Part shown: positions 37,480 through 49,939 of the stretch, in pieces | Layout of the letters: each line of letters starts with the position of its first letter | Numbering within the stretch: position 1 is the stretch's first letter | Assembly: GCA_014898415.1 (NCBI GenBank) | Contig: RCTD01000018.1 | Span: forward strand, 625,001 to 689,000 | DNA from: Stromatinia cepivora | Lineage: Eukaryota; Ascomycota; Leotiomycetes; Helotiales; Sclerotiniaceae | Length of the DNA stretch: 64,000 nt | Direction of reading: 5' to 3' | The notes under the pieces: model-generated | Told to the model about the DNA's origin: nothing | Seen by the model: the letters and a program-made list of their open reading frames with translations, nothing else | Databases searched by the model: none | Program-made: the position numbers and the translations under genes

Positions 37480-40400
37480 ACATCTTGTAGATTAAAAAGG
37501 GATCAGAAGTATTCGAACTTTTATCTTGTAAGGTTCTTAATGAGTTCGTTAGTAGTCATATCGATGATCGATAGATAGATTACATAAAAGTTCTCTTTTG
37601 AATATTTTTGATGTAATTATATATTTTGGATATCGACGTAATGTAGTTTCATAATAATCCACTCATTCTTATCAATCATCAATCTGATCGTTTATTGGTT
37701 ATTGCAAAAGATTGTTACAAACTCTTTCACTGCTAGATCGATCTTTTTTAAGAAATATAAGGTTACCATAATTTCTTTTAATATACATTCGACTCCGAAA
37801 AGCTCTGTTTCGATAATCGAAATGATCATAGTATCTTGTTTAGATACTTTCTATACAACTAAGCTATTGAAAAGGAACATAATGTATCTTTAGGATGATC
37901 GACAAATATCTGAATTATCTATAAAAGAAGTGTCTAAGAAGACAAAAAGTTGTGATATTTGATCACTGTTATATTAGATCGCGAGATACCTTATATTCTA
38001 TAAATATTGTAAACAATAATCGATAGCTTTTATATAATCATTCGATGGATTAATCAAATAATGATTCAGTTGCAAAGTAGTGAATGATATATCCGTTCTT
38101 ATAATGATTGCAGTATATAATACTGAGTTCATTTTCTTTTGATACATTTTTATAATATATATAGGAGCTTGACCCTGATTTTTCCGAAATACTATTATCA
38201 AGAGCGGTATACTTGTTATCTTATTTATTGCTTTGAATTTCTTAGCAATCTTTTCAATATATATATTATAAGCTAGCCACAACTTTTTCTTGGATCGATT
38301 ACAAAGTATATATATACCCAGAAATCATTTAGTATTTCCTAGGTCTCGTAACTTATATATAGCTTTGATTCCCTTAATGATCTTTGTAGTAACTGATTCG
38401 TTTTTCTTATAATAAATGATCTGAATATTGTTTACAAAGAAAAGAATTATAATAATATACTCTAGATTAATATATAAATATAATTCCTTTTTGTATTATA
38501 TCAATCCTAATTTCTCAAGTATCCGAATGAAATCCCTAAACTATATAGTTGAGGAATCTCGTAGATCATATAAAGCTCGATTGATTATAATATTTTTGTT
38601 TGGGATTTTATATCCATTAGGTAGATAGTATACAATTGGGGTACCGGAAGGATCGTACAGAACATTGATGAAGGTGTTGATTACATTGTATTGCTTTGTT
38701 TCGAAATTGTATTTAGCAACGATTATCATTACGATTCGGAATGATCGGTCTGCTAATATAATGGTGTAAATAATCTCAATAATACTCTTAATCTGGAGAT
38801 CTCCTTATATTACTAAATATAAACAACAATGAATAATTAAACCTTGATTATTGCATTTATATATAAATATCCATTGAAGGGGGATCGGTTTTGAAAATTC
38901 CGATCCAGAATCGATTTCACATTAGATTTTCCTAGCCTTAAAGTTATTAACCTTAAGATCGCAATCCTATTTGAACCAATATCCCATTTGATGATCTTCT
39001 AATTGATGGTAAAAACAAAGTAATTTTGAAGCTGCAAATATATAAATTCGAAGAAATGATATTGTCTGTAATCTATTGATTGTAGACCAAATAGAAGGTA
39101 GTGATGGTTTTGCTTCAATTTCAACGATGATTATACTATGAATTATTACAAATTAGGAATACTCCTTTATATCGTTCATTCCTTACTGATCAAACCAGAA
39201 TATAAAATGAAAGTTATTTAAATAGGGTAATCCTATTGAGTTTGTTCTTTGAAATATAATAATTTCTATATAGGATCCAGTATTGGGATCGCTCCCTTAA
39301 TAGCGTTGTTGTATACACAATTGCCTTCATGTGCGTACTGATTGTTCTGGGATATGAAAGCCAGGTGATTCCCAAAAAAGAGATAACTCTGAATGGTAGT
39401 TGTATAATTGAAACTCAAACGGATTGATCTGAACTCTGGGTATTTCAATCTTTATAATACAAGTTCTCTTAGATATCTATTCGAAATCATAAATCCGCGA
39501 ATCCTCTATAAATCGATCAAATGAATACATAAGATACAGCAGTCTTTGTAATAACTGGATTTCCTCTATAGAATACTCTAATTGATCATTCCAATGTATA
39601 TACTTCTTTTTGGAACATTAAAATTGATTGATTGAAACGATCTTTAAATCATTTTTGTATATACCACAAAGAACTTCGATAATACAATTAGTAGGCTCAT
39701 ACTCCATATTCCCCATATCAACACGTTCGATAAAGTCGGGATCCGTATTATTGTTACAGGTATCTTCTTAAACAATACTAACATTTTTACCCGTAAGATA
39801 TGATTATTCCTCAATAAAAGAGTTAGCTTTTCTAATTTCTCTAATAAAAGAATCGACCGGCATTTGTATATCTTCATTATATACCTTATCCTCATTATCT
39901 AAAGGATTAAATAGATTGGATAATTCTAGATCGATTTTTTTATTCCCATTATTACCTTTTAGATCTATATCTATCTTCGAGACCAACTCGTTTGTAGGTA
40001 GTAAATCTGAAGTATACTTGATAAATGAATCAAAGGTTTTTCGATCCATGAAAATAAGTAAATAAATGAAATTCTTATAATTATCCTCGTTTTGAATAAT
40101 CATTCTATCCAATTCGATATGATCTTATAGGTCAAGGGTTCTAGTAAGTTGTTTAAGCTTTTTTGTAGTATGAATATCGATTATTCGATTGATAGAATCT
40201 ATACAATAAATGAATTCCTTATTGAACATTATGTTTCGAATAATAATAACTCTATCGAACTTGAATATCCATATACAATAGATCAATGTACTTGAGATAT
40301 AGCCCATTAAATATCTAATATATACTCGAGGATTGATTTTATATCATTTCCTATTAATTCCAGCTTTTTTGTTTTTATCCAAAAGATAAACTCGATATCC

Positions 40401-41750
40401 ATATCTATAGATTCCATTTCAATTGAGATAGAGATCGTTAAATATTTTTTTTGCAAATAGAAAATTATCTTTGCAAAAATAATTATGGAATTACATATCG
40501 AACATCTTATTAAACGATTTAAAGGATTTGACCTTCAAAGGATTTATATTATATAAATAAATAACAGCTTGTACCGCTTCCATTTATAATTTATCCAATA
40601 AACCCACTGTAATCTACATTTTTATCTGTTTTGTAATTATTTCTTATTCTACGCATTCTAATCCTTTATTGGATTCATATATATAAGATAGGAATAGCTT
40701 GAATTCGATGCCTTCTTACTTAATCCATTTCTCAAATAATATTACTCCCATAATTTTAATAATAAATATATCATTATCCTACTTAATCATTACAATCACT
40801 AGACTGTACTTATGATGAACCTAGATTACAAAGCTTTGAATGATTGCAAATACTTCGTTGTATGTTTTGCAATAGATTGAATATAAAAAGATTTTGTCAT
40901 AGTATATTTCTTTGATCAATAAAAGCTATAATACATTATTATACCTTTTATCGAAATCAAAAAGATCCCATTGAATTTTGTAGAAAAGCCGAGGTGGCTG
41001 GCGATCATTTGGAATGCGAAAAATGATTTGCTTCGTATAAATACAAACATAATCGGCGTAATTGGAATAAATAATACTTTTTATTTTGACGTTTTATACT
41101 GCAAATATTAAATATTCAAAAGCTTCCTTTTTCAAATGCTTAGAGTGTTTATACCATATTTTATTCATATCTTTTCTTAAAAGAGATAGATCGCAAGAAC
41201 AATAAAATGCTTTGTTTATTTTTCTGCTCATTATTGGGTACATTATGGAAGGGTTGTTTATGGGAATAGATAAAAGAATATTCGAATAAGTAGAAAGCAA
41301 TTTGTATTCTAAGAATATAAAATTTTCAACATGAATACATTGAACAACTATTATACTATTTATATGATTTCCTTTACAAAGAATATAATCATATCCTGAA
41401 AATCATAGGCCAGCTTTTTCCAATCGAGCCTTCGAAACGATATTGATATGAAAACCAGGGATGAATACTATGTCGTTCAAGATCAAATCATTATTAGAGT
41501 AACCTTCTCTTTTGATGATCTTTTTAATAATACGAACCTTACATTCTAGGACTTGGAAGCTAAAAGTATCTGCTTTTACAAGATCATTAAAATCGGATAA
41601 TCGATATCGATGATCATCCAGTAAAGATATGTTGTTTACGATATACATAGTATTATAATTATCGAACAAAATATTATTGGATAGATAATATACTCTCATT
41701 GTTATAGAGTATACTCCTGATTAGTTGTGTCGAGTATTCAAGATAGCAAT
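37480..41750 (-). pseudogene. Decayed pol of copia A
   Basis: Read right to left. A protease/gag-pre-integrase piece lies at 41403-41699 ending DIVFIPGFHINIVSKARLEK. Integrase lies about 39.6-41.3 kb. Reverse transcriptase lies about 38.0-39.5 kb, including 38541-38729 (QYNVINTFINV then NRALYDLR) and 37998-38282 (MNSVLYTAIIIRTDISFTTL). RNase H follows, with NSLVV, KQDTM and IDMTTNELIKNLTR near 37.5 kb. These are standard copia signatures in the right order, and breaks are mostly RIP-type stops. Confidence 0.82.
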
Positions 41751-43216
41751 ATTGATTGAAGGTTTTGAAAAATCAATGGAACCTTTCATTCATTTCCTTT
41801 TGATCCAATTAGGGTGAAATTGCTTTTATAAATGCAATCTTGTTTGATCCCTAATTATTTGTAGTTCGTTTTCGTTGAATATCTTTTTAAATAATGGATT
41901 AATCCTTTCGATGAATACTAATTTTATGGCTTTACAATTGTATGCAGTATGATTATAACCAATTTCATTGTTCCATTTAGATTTGATTCTACAAAAATAT
42001 TCTCAAATCTTCTTGATCCCCTGATTGCTTCCAAAATTGATACTCTTCTTATTCTTTTTAGATCTTTTATCATTTTGAAAAAAGATAAGTGTAGAATATA
42101 TTCTTTCTTTAACTTTTAGGGAAATAGAATCCTGGAAGATTAATCCTCCAAAAACATCTCCGAATTGTTTAAATGAGAGATTGGGTAATCCAAACTGATT
42201 GTTTATTTTAATCTATATGATTATAATATTTGCCCAGATTGGGAGTATTCTGGTATTAACAGTTTGTAGAAAAGTGTTGATAGCGATTTTATCCTATACT
42301 TTAGTGATTTCGTATACAAGAGTTTTAGTGTAAACTATAATCTAATCCCTATACTATTTGATAGAATCGGTTCTATCAAGCGAGGCTTGTATTAGAATAG
42401 ACCGATATTCTTGTAGTACTGCGAGCTTGGCAATAATTATTATAAGTACAAGCTTCTTTTTGAATGTATTGATAATTATTTTGAATGAAAAAGCTATAGT
42501 ATTCTGATTAAGAATGGATAGCTTTATAAGGTATATTTGATCAATTAACGATTTGATCTATTCGTAAATATCCCTGAAAGTTTTGTGATTCTGTATATAT
42601 TCTTGTTATCAATATCGATACTCCAATTGAAAAAAAGCAAGCTCGAAAAAGATTTTTTGGAAGATGATTAAGAATGAAGTAATGGATCTATTAGAAATAG
42701 ATCCTGATATATTATTATCAGAATCTTTCATCTTTGTATCTCCATTAGTATCTTCCCTGGATTAGATCGTTACGAGATATTCTGAGAATTCCTTTTGGTA
42801 TTGAATTTGTTTCTTTTGATTATATTTGGCTTAAAGATTGATAGCGGAAGGTAAAATAGATAATTTGATTGAGAGTTAATCGATTTAAATACAGATAGGT
42901 TCACTTGTCAAATCGGAGTTTGAAATGGATATCGTTGATGTGGAAATAAGCGGGTTGTTCTTTGGATTAATTGAATCCCAGATTCTTTGAATTTGATACT
43001 TATTTTTCAAATATAGATACCACTCCGGTTATTAAGCATGGATTGTAAGAAAAAGATCATTTTGATTCTTTGTTATATTGAATGAAAATAATTGAATTGA
43101 TATAAATATTGAATTATAGATAAGATAGGAATAATATTTTAAGAATGATCTTTTGAGTATTTAGTAATTATTGGATAGGAAGTTGTGTAGATTTTAAGAA
43201 CTATTGGGTTTATAAC
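41751..43216 (-). pseudogene. Gag and leader region of copia A
   Basis: Between the recognised protease and the 5' LTR. Position and size fit gag, but stops break every frame and no zinc knuckle was identified with certainty. Confidence 0.45.
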
Positions 43217-43525
43217 TATTATGGGATAGTATAATTATATAGCACTTTTAGGGATCGTTGAATAGATAGTATACGTGATTGGTAGAGTAAAAGAATTGAA
43301 TGATTTGCCCTTGATTATATGAATCAAGAGCTGTATATATAGAACAAATGAATGGTTATCTAGCCGATATATACCTTAATTAGGCTAGATCTTTGTTTAT
43401 TAGTATATTAGGATTATCTTTTCAATTGATGGATTAATAAGAGCTAGTAGATCCTTCATTCCGATTAAAAAGCATACGCTTTGATCCTTCATAAGATACA
43501 GGGGATTGCGGGGCTTTCCGTGACA
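43217..43525 (-). repeat. Right (5') LTR of copia A
   Basis: 309 bp. The inner start is decayed (TATTATGGG) and the outer end intact (GGGGCTTTCCGTGACA). Confidence 0.9.
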
Positions 43526-43530
43526 TAAGG

Positions 43531-44366
43531 TTAATTTGGATATCCAATATATTCATTATTTTTTGATAATCGATTAGAAGATTATATATTAAAACCAAAA
43601 ATAAAATAATATTTTAATATACTAATCGATAGTTTTCATCTGTAATCCCTAATTTCCTTCTATATTTTTTTAATTTATTCCAAACTTCAATAATAATTAT
43701 ATCAGAATAAATATCGGGTTGAAATTTGAAGTTCTGGATCATCATTATATATATATTGATTATAACTACACTAACTCTAATATATTTTGATTTAAAGTAT
43801 TTCCAGAGTATATATACTATTGAATATTCATCGATAAAGGCTTCATCATTATCATTAAGTATTATACAAATATATAATAATATATTCGCTTCGTTCTTTA
43901 AATATTCCGATTTCAACTCGATATTGTAACATATACAACTATTGATCTTGTAGATAAATACTATATTAGATCCTGTAATCTATATATATTCATTTAATAT
44001 TTGATCAATTATATAAAACCATCTTTTCCCTTTCAATTGTATCTTTATTTATCTGAACCATCGTTTATAATTATTTTGATCAAGCTTCGAAAGATTATTT
44101 GATTCCGATATTATAAAAGTTTCTTACTATTTGATAAATATCAAAGATAGTCTTCAAGTTTTTAAAACGATCTTAAAAAATATACAGCAAATAAATTCGG
44201 GATAATAAAAAAATATAAAAATAAAATAATAAGAAAATTCATAAAATCGTATTATAATGTATTTTCTTATAGCTATACAAATTTGCTCTTCACTTCTACT
44301 ATAATTCTATATCGGCATTATATAGACTGTTCTCCGCTCTGACCTATAATATTGTAAATTATAAGC
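43531..44366 (-). pseudogene. Gag region of copia B
   Basis: A 100-codon minus-strand frame at 43614-43916 is the counterpart of the C piece at 31419-31655. It aligns without gaps and extends further, through YRRKLGITDENYRLVY. Confidence 0.65.
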
Positions 44367-44675
44367 TATATTGTCGTATTTCAACTCTGCTTCGATAATA
44401 CTACATGAAAACTCTGATTTTCATTCTATTTCACTCCTACTAGCTATACTAATCCTTTCTCGATTTGCTTTGCTTTCTAATTACTATTATACAATCGGAT
44501 CTTATAACCTGTTAACTTTTGGTATAGAAAATAATAGTATTATTGATTATATAGGTTGAACTAAGGATCTATAATTCTAGTAGAAGTAGAATTGAGGTTA
44601 TCCCCAAATATGGTCTGTGCACCATTGTGATCACGTGACCTCAATTCTAATCCTATGATGGCCTCATTTCCAACA
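44367..44675 (-). repeat. Right (5') LTR of copia B
   Basis: Matches 32110-32418. The right end ATTTCCAACA is intact, and the interior differs by C/T and G/A transitions. Confidence 0.68.
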
Positions 44676-45414
44676 TAAAGATTCTTTATTTGAATACTTC
44701 TAATATTCAATTAATTAGGTTTCTTTATTTGAATACCTCTATATCGATGATTTCGATTGTAATACGAATAATATCATATGATCGTAGTACGAATAATATT
44801 AAATGATTATAATATCAATAGTATTATATGAATTCGAATATAATATTTGAAGATTCATAATAATTTATGAATTTTATATTATTAAAAAGATATTAATTAT
44901 TCAAAGAGTTTTTATTATCAAAAACCAAAATGAATAATAATATTATAGATTTATATATAATATTAATATATATAGATCTTTAAATATTAAAGTGATTAAA
45001 AAGAGTTTTTGTTATAATATTAAAAACAACATTAGAATTAATTAAATGAAATGATAATATAAAGTTAGTAAATAGAATTAAAAAAGAAAATAAAGATAAT
45101 TATATTGTATATTTAGTATTTAGAGGAAATTTGAAGGATGTTTTGAGGAAAATAAAAGATGTAAATGTAATAGGATTAGAATAATAATAATTAATTATAA
45201 AGAATTAGATTTCCGATTTAGAAGATTTAAAAAGATTTATTAAATATATTTAGTTAAATAATATAATAAATATTTAGAATATTTAATTATATATTATAAT
45301 TATATTTTTTGGTATAATTGTTTATATATTTTAGAATATTAATTAGATATCTTTATTATATATCAAAAAGAGATATATGATATCTTTTTTATGAATATCT
45401 AGGATGTTTTTTCT
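44676..45414. other. AT-saturated flank, no feature seen
   Basis: Mostly A/T with no open frame, repeat or RNA signature recognised. Probably an older, fully decayed repeat. Confidence 0.5.
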
Positions 45415-47618
45415 ATTATCTTAGGGTCAAGATAGTTTGAATGATAGATGGAGTGGAACTGTGGAAGGTAGAGAACGTAAGATCTTACAAGTGTATCTTA
45501 GATTATCTGTCTTGGTGCGAATTTTAAGGATTGGATGGAGAACATGAAATACTCCCCCGACAAACTCAACCCTCTGGTGAAAGCCAGTCAATATGTTCAC
45601 CTTCCGAACTAGCTCGACAGTGATAGGAATACTGTGGAGTTGATAAACTGAGCTTTAGCATTATTTTCCATTGCAGAAAGACTGCCCTGTACGACTCGGT
45701 ACGAGTCAGCTGTTTTTATTACCAGCCATGACATGCATTAGATTCCTAGGTAAATTGTACCGTGCCGTGCACATATCAGTTACGGAGGTTGATGGGGAAA
45801 GTATCGTGAGACACACCAGAAAAATGGCCGTGCTTGCCCTGCCTGCGGGGGCTTTGACCAGTAGTGTCGTCACGCTGGCTGAAAATTTGTATAATGAAAT
45901 CTAGATGAAGAAAGTATTATAAATTCTCAATTTTTTATTCAAAATCATTCAAAATATTCAATTTTTTATTCAAAAAATCTATTCTAAAATTATTTATGAT
46001 TTATTGAAAAAGGTTATATAAATTTCACAAGTTGTACAAGTTTCAAAAGCTTCAAATTGTTGAAATTGTTGAAATTTCATTGAAATTCTCAAATTTGATC
46101 AAAATCTTGAAATTTGAGGGGGAACAGCTCAATATCTATTCAAGTTGTTTAAAGCAGCATCAAAAGATAGGAAAAACAGCAATATGTGGTTAAAAAATGT
46201 CTTACAATACTTACCCTTTCAACCTCCGTAGGAACATTCCAAAACCCTTGGTTCACATTTTTGTTCCGGCCCGATGCTGACCAGTGATTAGTAATTTAGA
46301 TTCGATATTAATGTGGACAACAGAATCGATGTTTCTCGCAAGCCTCATCCCATATCTATCCAAATTCCGAAAGAAACATTTCAGAAGCTTTTCATGCTGT
46401 ATGACTTCTGGTTTCTAGGTAAATCCTAGTGAGGATTCACAATGGCTTCAGGAAAAGATCCAGCGCCATGGTTAACATAATGGTGGTACGCCTAAAGCTC
46501 GGAGCCAAGGCTATAACCTTTTAGTTCTGGAAACCCCGGGCTTGACCTCGAAAAGGTCGAATCGGCGAAAAGATTTGTTTTAATCTTTAATCTATGTTGG
46601 TAAATAGTCGTTGCTAGTCTTTGGGGAAAGAGCATGAATTTCACTTCGCTTTAACTCAATTAATCCTAAGAAACTATTGAAATGGCATCGACATTAGTTT
46701 CGTGACTTTCTCTCCTTGGAGTGACCCTGAATTTTGCGGCCTCGTTCTCATCCCATTTTCCTCATCCATCATCTCACATGGTCACCATGTTAAAGGGCTG
46801 GCTGGCTGGCTGCACTTACGAGGAAGTAGCTCAAGTACCCTTACTAGTAGCGATACATGCCTGTAAACCATAGAAAAGGTATCGTCCTCATCGTCACGCG
46901 TTGCTAAATTCGTTGATATTACCATGTTTCGCCTGGTCTACGTCGTTACATCGTGCAATTTACTACAATCGCAGTCTTTCTTTAAACCCCAGAAAGAGGA
47001 ATCTTACCCCTGGTTAGATTCCGCTGATTTTCGCTAGACCGTTAAACGGACAGAGCCTTGTACTGTGAAGGGTGATTGAAATTATTGATTAAAATTGTTT
47101 TATATTTCTATTTTAAACTCATGTTGTTCTTGTAGCTTTAAAGGTTGATTATGTTATATTTACTTTCTGTTACACTACAAACAAAAGATTGCACGGCTTG
47201 CTTGCTTGCTGGACTTTATTCTTCTCCCGTTTCCCCTCGTATCTTTTCTTACTTCCTGCCTTAAAATAGTTTAATATTATTTCGAATTCTTTTGAATATT
47301 TGATACAAATATCTTGTAGAATTCAAATTGACAAGCGATCAGAAAGATTGGTCTATTCTATCGGCGGGTACCTTTTTCGGCGCACTTAACCAGACATTCG
47401 TTTTAAACACGAATATGCGTTGCCAATAACTAAAAAATTGAAGTTACCAATCTCCTGCCTTTGTCTTGTTCAACTATTGTAGTTATCTTCTTCATCACAA
47501 TTGGATTCAATCACAGTCCTAAGCCTACCAATGACTATATCTTCTGTAAGTATCACTCTTGTACCTATGCCAAGTGAAATAAATTCCGGGGTCTAGAACG
47601 AACTTTGAGTTTTAGCCG
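45415..47618. other. GC-balanced island without recognisable gene
   Basis: Base composition returns to genic levels for about 2.2 kb, interrupted only by the MITE. No frame longer than about 70 codons is convincing; the 45671-45904 frame runs into the MITE. Short GGCT and GCTT runs occur at about 46798 and 47199. It could be unique intergenic DNA trapped between two retroelement blocks. Confidence 0.45.
45781..46230. mobile_element. MITE copy 1 (450 bp, TA target site)
   Basis: 33-bp inverted ends (45781-45813 and 46198-46230) starting TACGGAGGTTGATG match at 28 of 33 positions. The outermost TA on each side is consistent with a TA target duplication, as for Tc1/mariner-type elements. No coding capacity. 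The interior is GC-rich (CCTGCCTGCGGGGGC), so this copy escaped RIP. The left part overlaps a chance ORF. Confidence 0.8.
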
Positions 47619-47623
47619 ACTAC
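47619..47623. repeat. Left target duplication of F (ACTAC)
   Basis: Exact match to 55145-55149. Confidence 0.9.
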
Positions 47624-47905
47624 TGTCACGAATCGTGAACCACAGGAGGCTAATTACGTGATACCTCTTATCTCCTATATCAATTTATGAGCTGATTATC
47701 CGTATGTATATGTTACGAATTATATGATTTAATATAGTAAAATGGTAACCCTAATAATATATATATACAATTTTATAGTTTACAAATAGATATTTGTATA
47801 TATATATCTAATTACTCTTTACAAGTCATAATTCTTCAATTATAGATTCTAAAGAATATAATTGATTCTGTTTATTCAGCTTTATTACAACTTTTATATA
47901 TTATA
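47624..47905 (+). repeat. 5' LTR of F
   Basis: 282 bp. The outer start TGTCACGAATCGTGAACC is intact; the inner end has decayed to TATATATTATA. Confidence 0.92.
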
Positions 47906-48365
47906 TTATTTACAACTCATTTACAAATATCCAATTATCTAATGGCCTTCCAAATAATACTTTACTTTAATAATACCTTCTTAAATAAACTTTTACAAAT
48001 ATTATATCCAAAGGAAAAAGATTTATTTCGATCTAATCGATAAAGATATAAACACTTTTAAAAGTATACTATTACTTTTATAATATAACGAATTCCTTTT
48101 TTTATATACTCCGAATCTTCAAAAGTATATTTTAAAAAACCCTCTTTTTTTCTCAATTATTTCAACAATCTTTTGAAGAAAATATAAATACAGAATTAAA
48201 TAACATTATTATTGGAAGAAAGAAGATTGGTAAAAAGAAGATTCCAATATATAAAACCAATACTCCCAGCAATTTAATTGTTCTTTTTGAACCATTATTA
48301 CAATTACAAGATTTTTATATAATAATTATAAATTTGAAAAAGGAGAATCGATAATTGAAAATTAT

Positions 48366-48647
48366 TGTAACGCACAAGAGCCATAGTAGAGCTGAATAAA
48401 CAGGGTCAATTATATTTCTTAGAATCTACAACTGAAGAATTATGACTCGTAAAAAGCAACTAGATATATATATACAAATACTCATTTGTAAACTGCAGGA
48501 CTATACGTATGCGTTATTAGGATCATTATTCTACTATACTAAATCGTATGAATCGTAATGCATGTGTACAGACGATCAGCTCATTAATTGATATAGGAAA
48601 TAAGAGGTATCACGTGGTTAGCCTCCTGTGGTTCACGATTCGTGACA
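48366..48647 (-). repeat. Solo LTR of the F family, inverted, inside F
   Basis: 282 bp in the opposite orientation to F, flanked by exact 5-bp duplications ATTAT (48361-48365 and 48648-48652). It is a separate insertion reduced to one LTR by recombination. With the 5' LTR it forms an inverted repeat about 1 kb across. Confidence 0.92.
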
Positions 48648-48652
48648 ATTAT

Positions 48653-49900
48653 AATAACAACGAACTCTACAACAATGTAACCTTCTTTTGAACCCCAAAT
48701 GATATTTATATAGACATCCAGATCAATAATAATACCTGGGACTCCCTTTATTCCTTCAATCGAAATCCAAGGATCTTTATCCAAACAAATCTGAAGATCC
48801 CGAAATTAAAAGAAAAAAACTTTGATTAAACGATTTAATCATTTAGGGCTTTCCGAAGATTCTTTTTCCCTTTTAGAAAGTGATAATTCATTTAATAATT
48901 AAGGGTCCCTTTATTCAAAAAATCAACTTAACCAATCAAGATTATATTCTTATATTAATTATAATTTGCAGTAAGATATATATATATCAAAATCTACAAA
49001 TCTTATTACTAAATTTAGCAATAGTATTGAATCTAAAATTAGTTTGTAGTAATTATTGGTTATAGAATAATTCGAATTGTATACTATATTATTTAAGAAT
49101 GAAATATAACATTGTATATATATAATCGATCAAACCGAATCGGAAATACAAATATATTATCATATTCTTTATATACAAATACCCTGATTCACAATATTCG
49201 AATTAATCGAACAGCTTGCAGCGATCTGTCGGAATCCGGTCGAAATCGATAATACTTGTTTTTAATACAAGATATAGATTATACCTAATACAATTCGATA
49301 TAATAATTTCCTAAAATGATATAGGAAGTTTAGATTACTTATTATTCAAACAAAAATTATTAATGATAAAATTCTATTCAGGGATTTCGAATAAAAGATT
49401 TCCGATTTTCTTTTATAAATAATAGTAATATTTATTAAGAATTATAAAATTATAAAAGAATTTGCAAATATACTTATTAAAGTAAATCAAAACGAAATTT
49501 CATTATAAAAACGAAATTGATATTATATTAATCGAGAAACCTTTATAATTATTTACAAATCAATAACTACTACAAATCCCTTATAACCTTCTTGAAACTC
49601 TAATAATTCCAATTTTGGAATCTCTATATTTCTAAAACCATTTCCACTCTGAAATACCCCTTTTAGATATACTGGTCCTATTATATCTAATAACTATTCG
49701 AATTTCAAATATTCATCGTCCTTTCCCTTTTTTAAAGCAATATATATATCGATGCTTCATATCGATAATCTCAATAAGATCGAGATAGTACAAAAAGAAA
49801 CAGAAGAATTCGAAGAATATCAGAATACCAAAGAAGATTTCAGTCTAAAAGTTATAATTGAAATTATATAGAATACCTATTTAGAAAAAGAAAAGTGTTT
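48653..49900 (+). pseudogene. Gag region of F
   Basis: Position fits gag. Open pieces such as 48880-49065 are short, and no zinc knuckle was identified. Confidence 0.4.
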
Positions 49901-49939
49901 AAAATCAAACATTTAAATTCTATTTCTATTTTAAGTGTT

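Larger units (their letters stand above)
35242..43525 (-). mobile_element. Complete Ty1/copia element A, TSD TAAGG
   Basis: 8284 bp with 309-bp LTRs (35242-35550 and 43217-43525) and exact 5-bp duplications TAAGG (35237-35241 and 43526-43530) in copia B. The minus-strand order is gag, protease, integrase, reverse transcriptase, RNase H, with pol ending near 37,480. A CTGAGGGGTG polypurine tract abuts the left LTR on the minus strand, confirming orientation. The LTRs differ from those of B/C and E, so this is a separate family. A 1.9-kb extension between pol and the 3' LTR carries plus-strand ORFs. Confidence 0.9.
32419..44675 (-). mobile_element. Ty1/copia element B, split by A, left part missing
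   Basis: From the right: 309-bp LTR (44367-44675), gag (43.6-44.2 kb), insertion of copia A (35242-43525), protease, integrase (33.2-34.5 kb), then reverse transcriptase (32.4-33.2 kb), where C interrupts it. All frames are on the minus strand and RIP-decayed. TAAAG (44676-44680) should be the right target copy. Confidence 0.75.

Noticed and set aside
45671..45904. 77-codon ORF with balanced composition
   Set aside because: More than half lies inside MITE copy 1 and no domain is recognisable.
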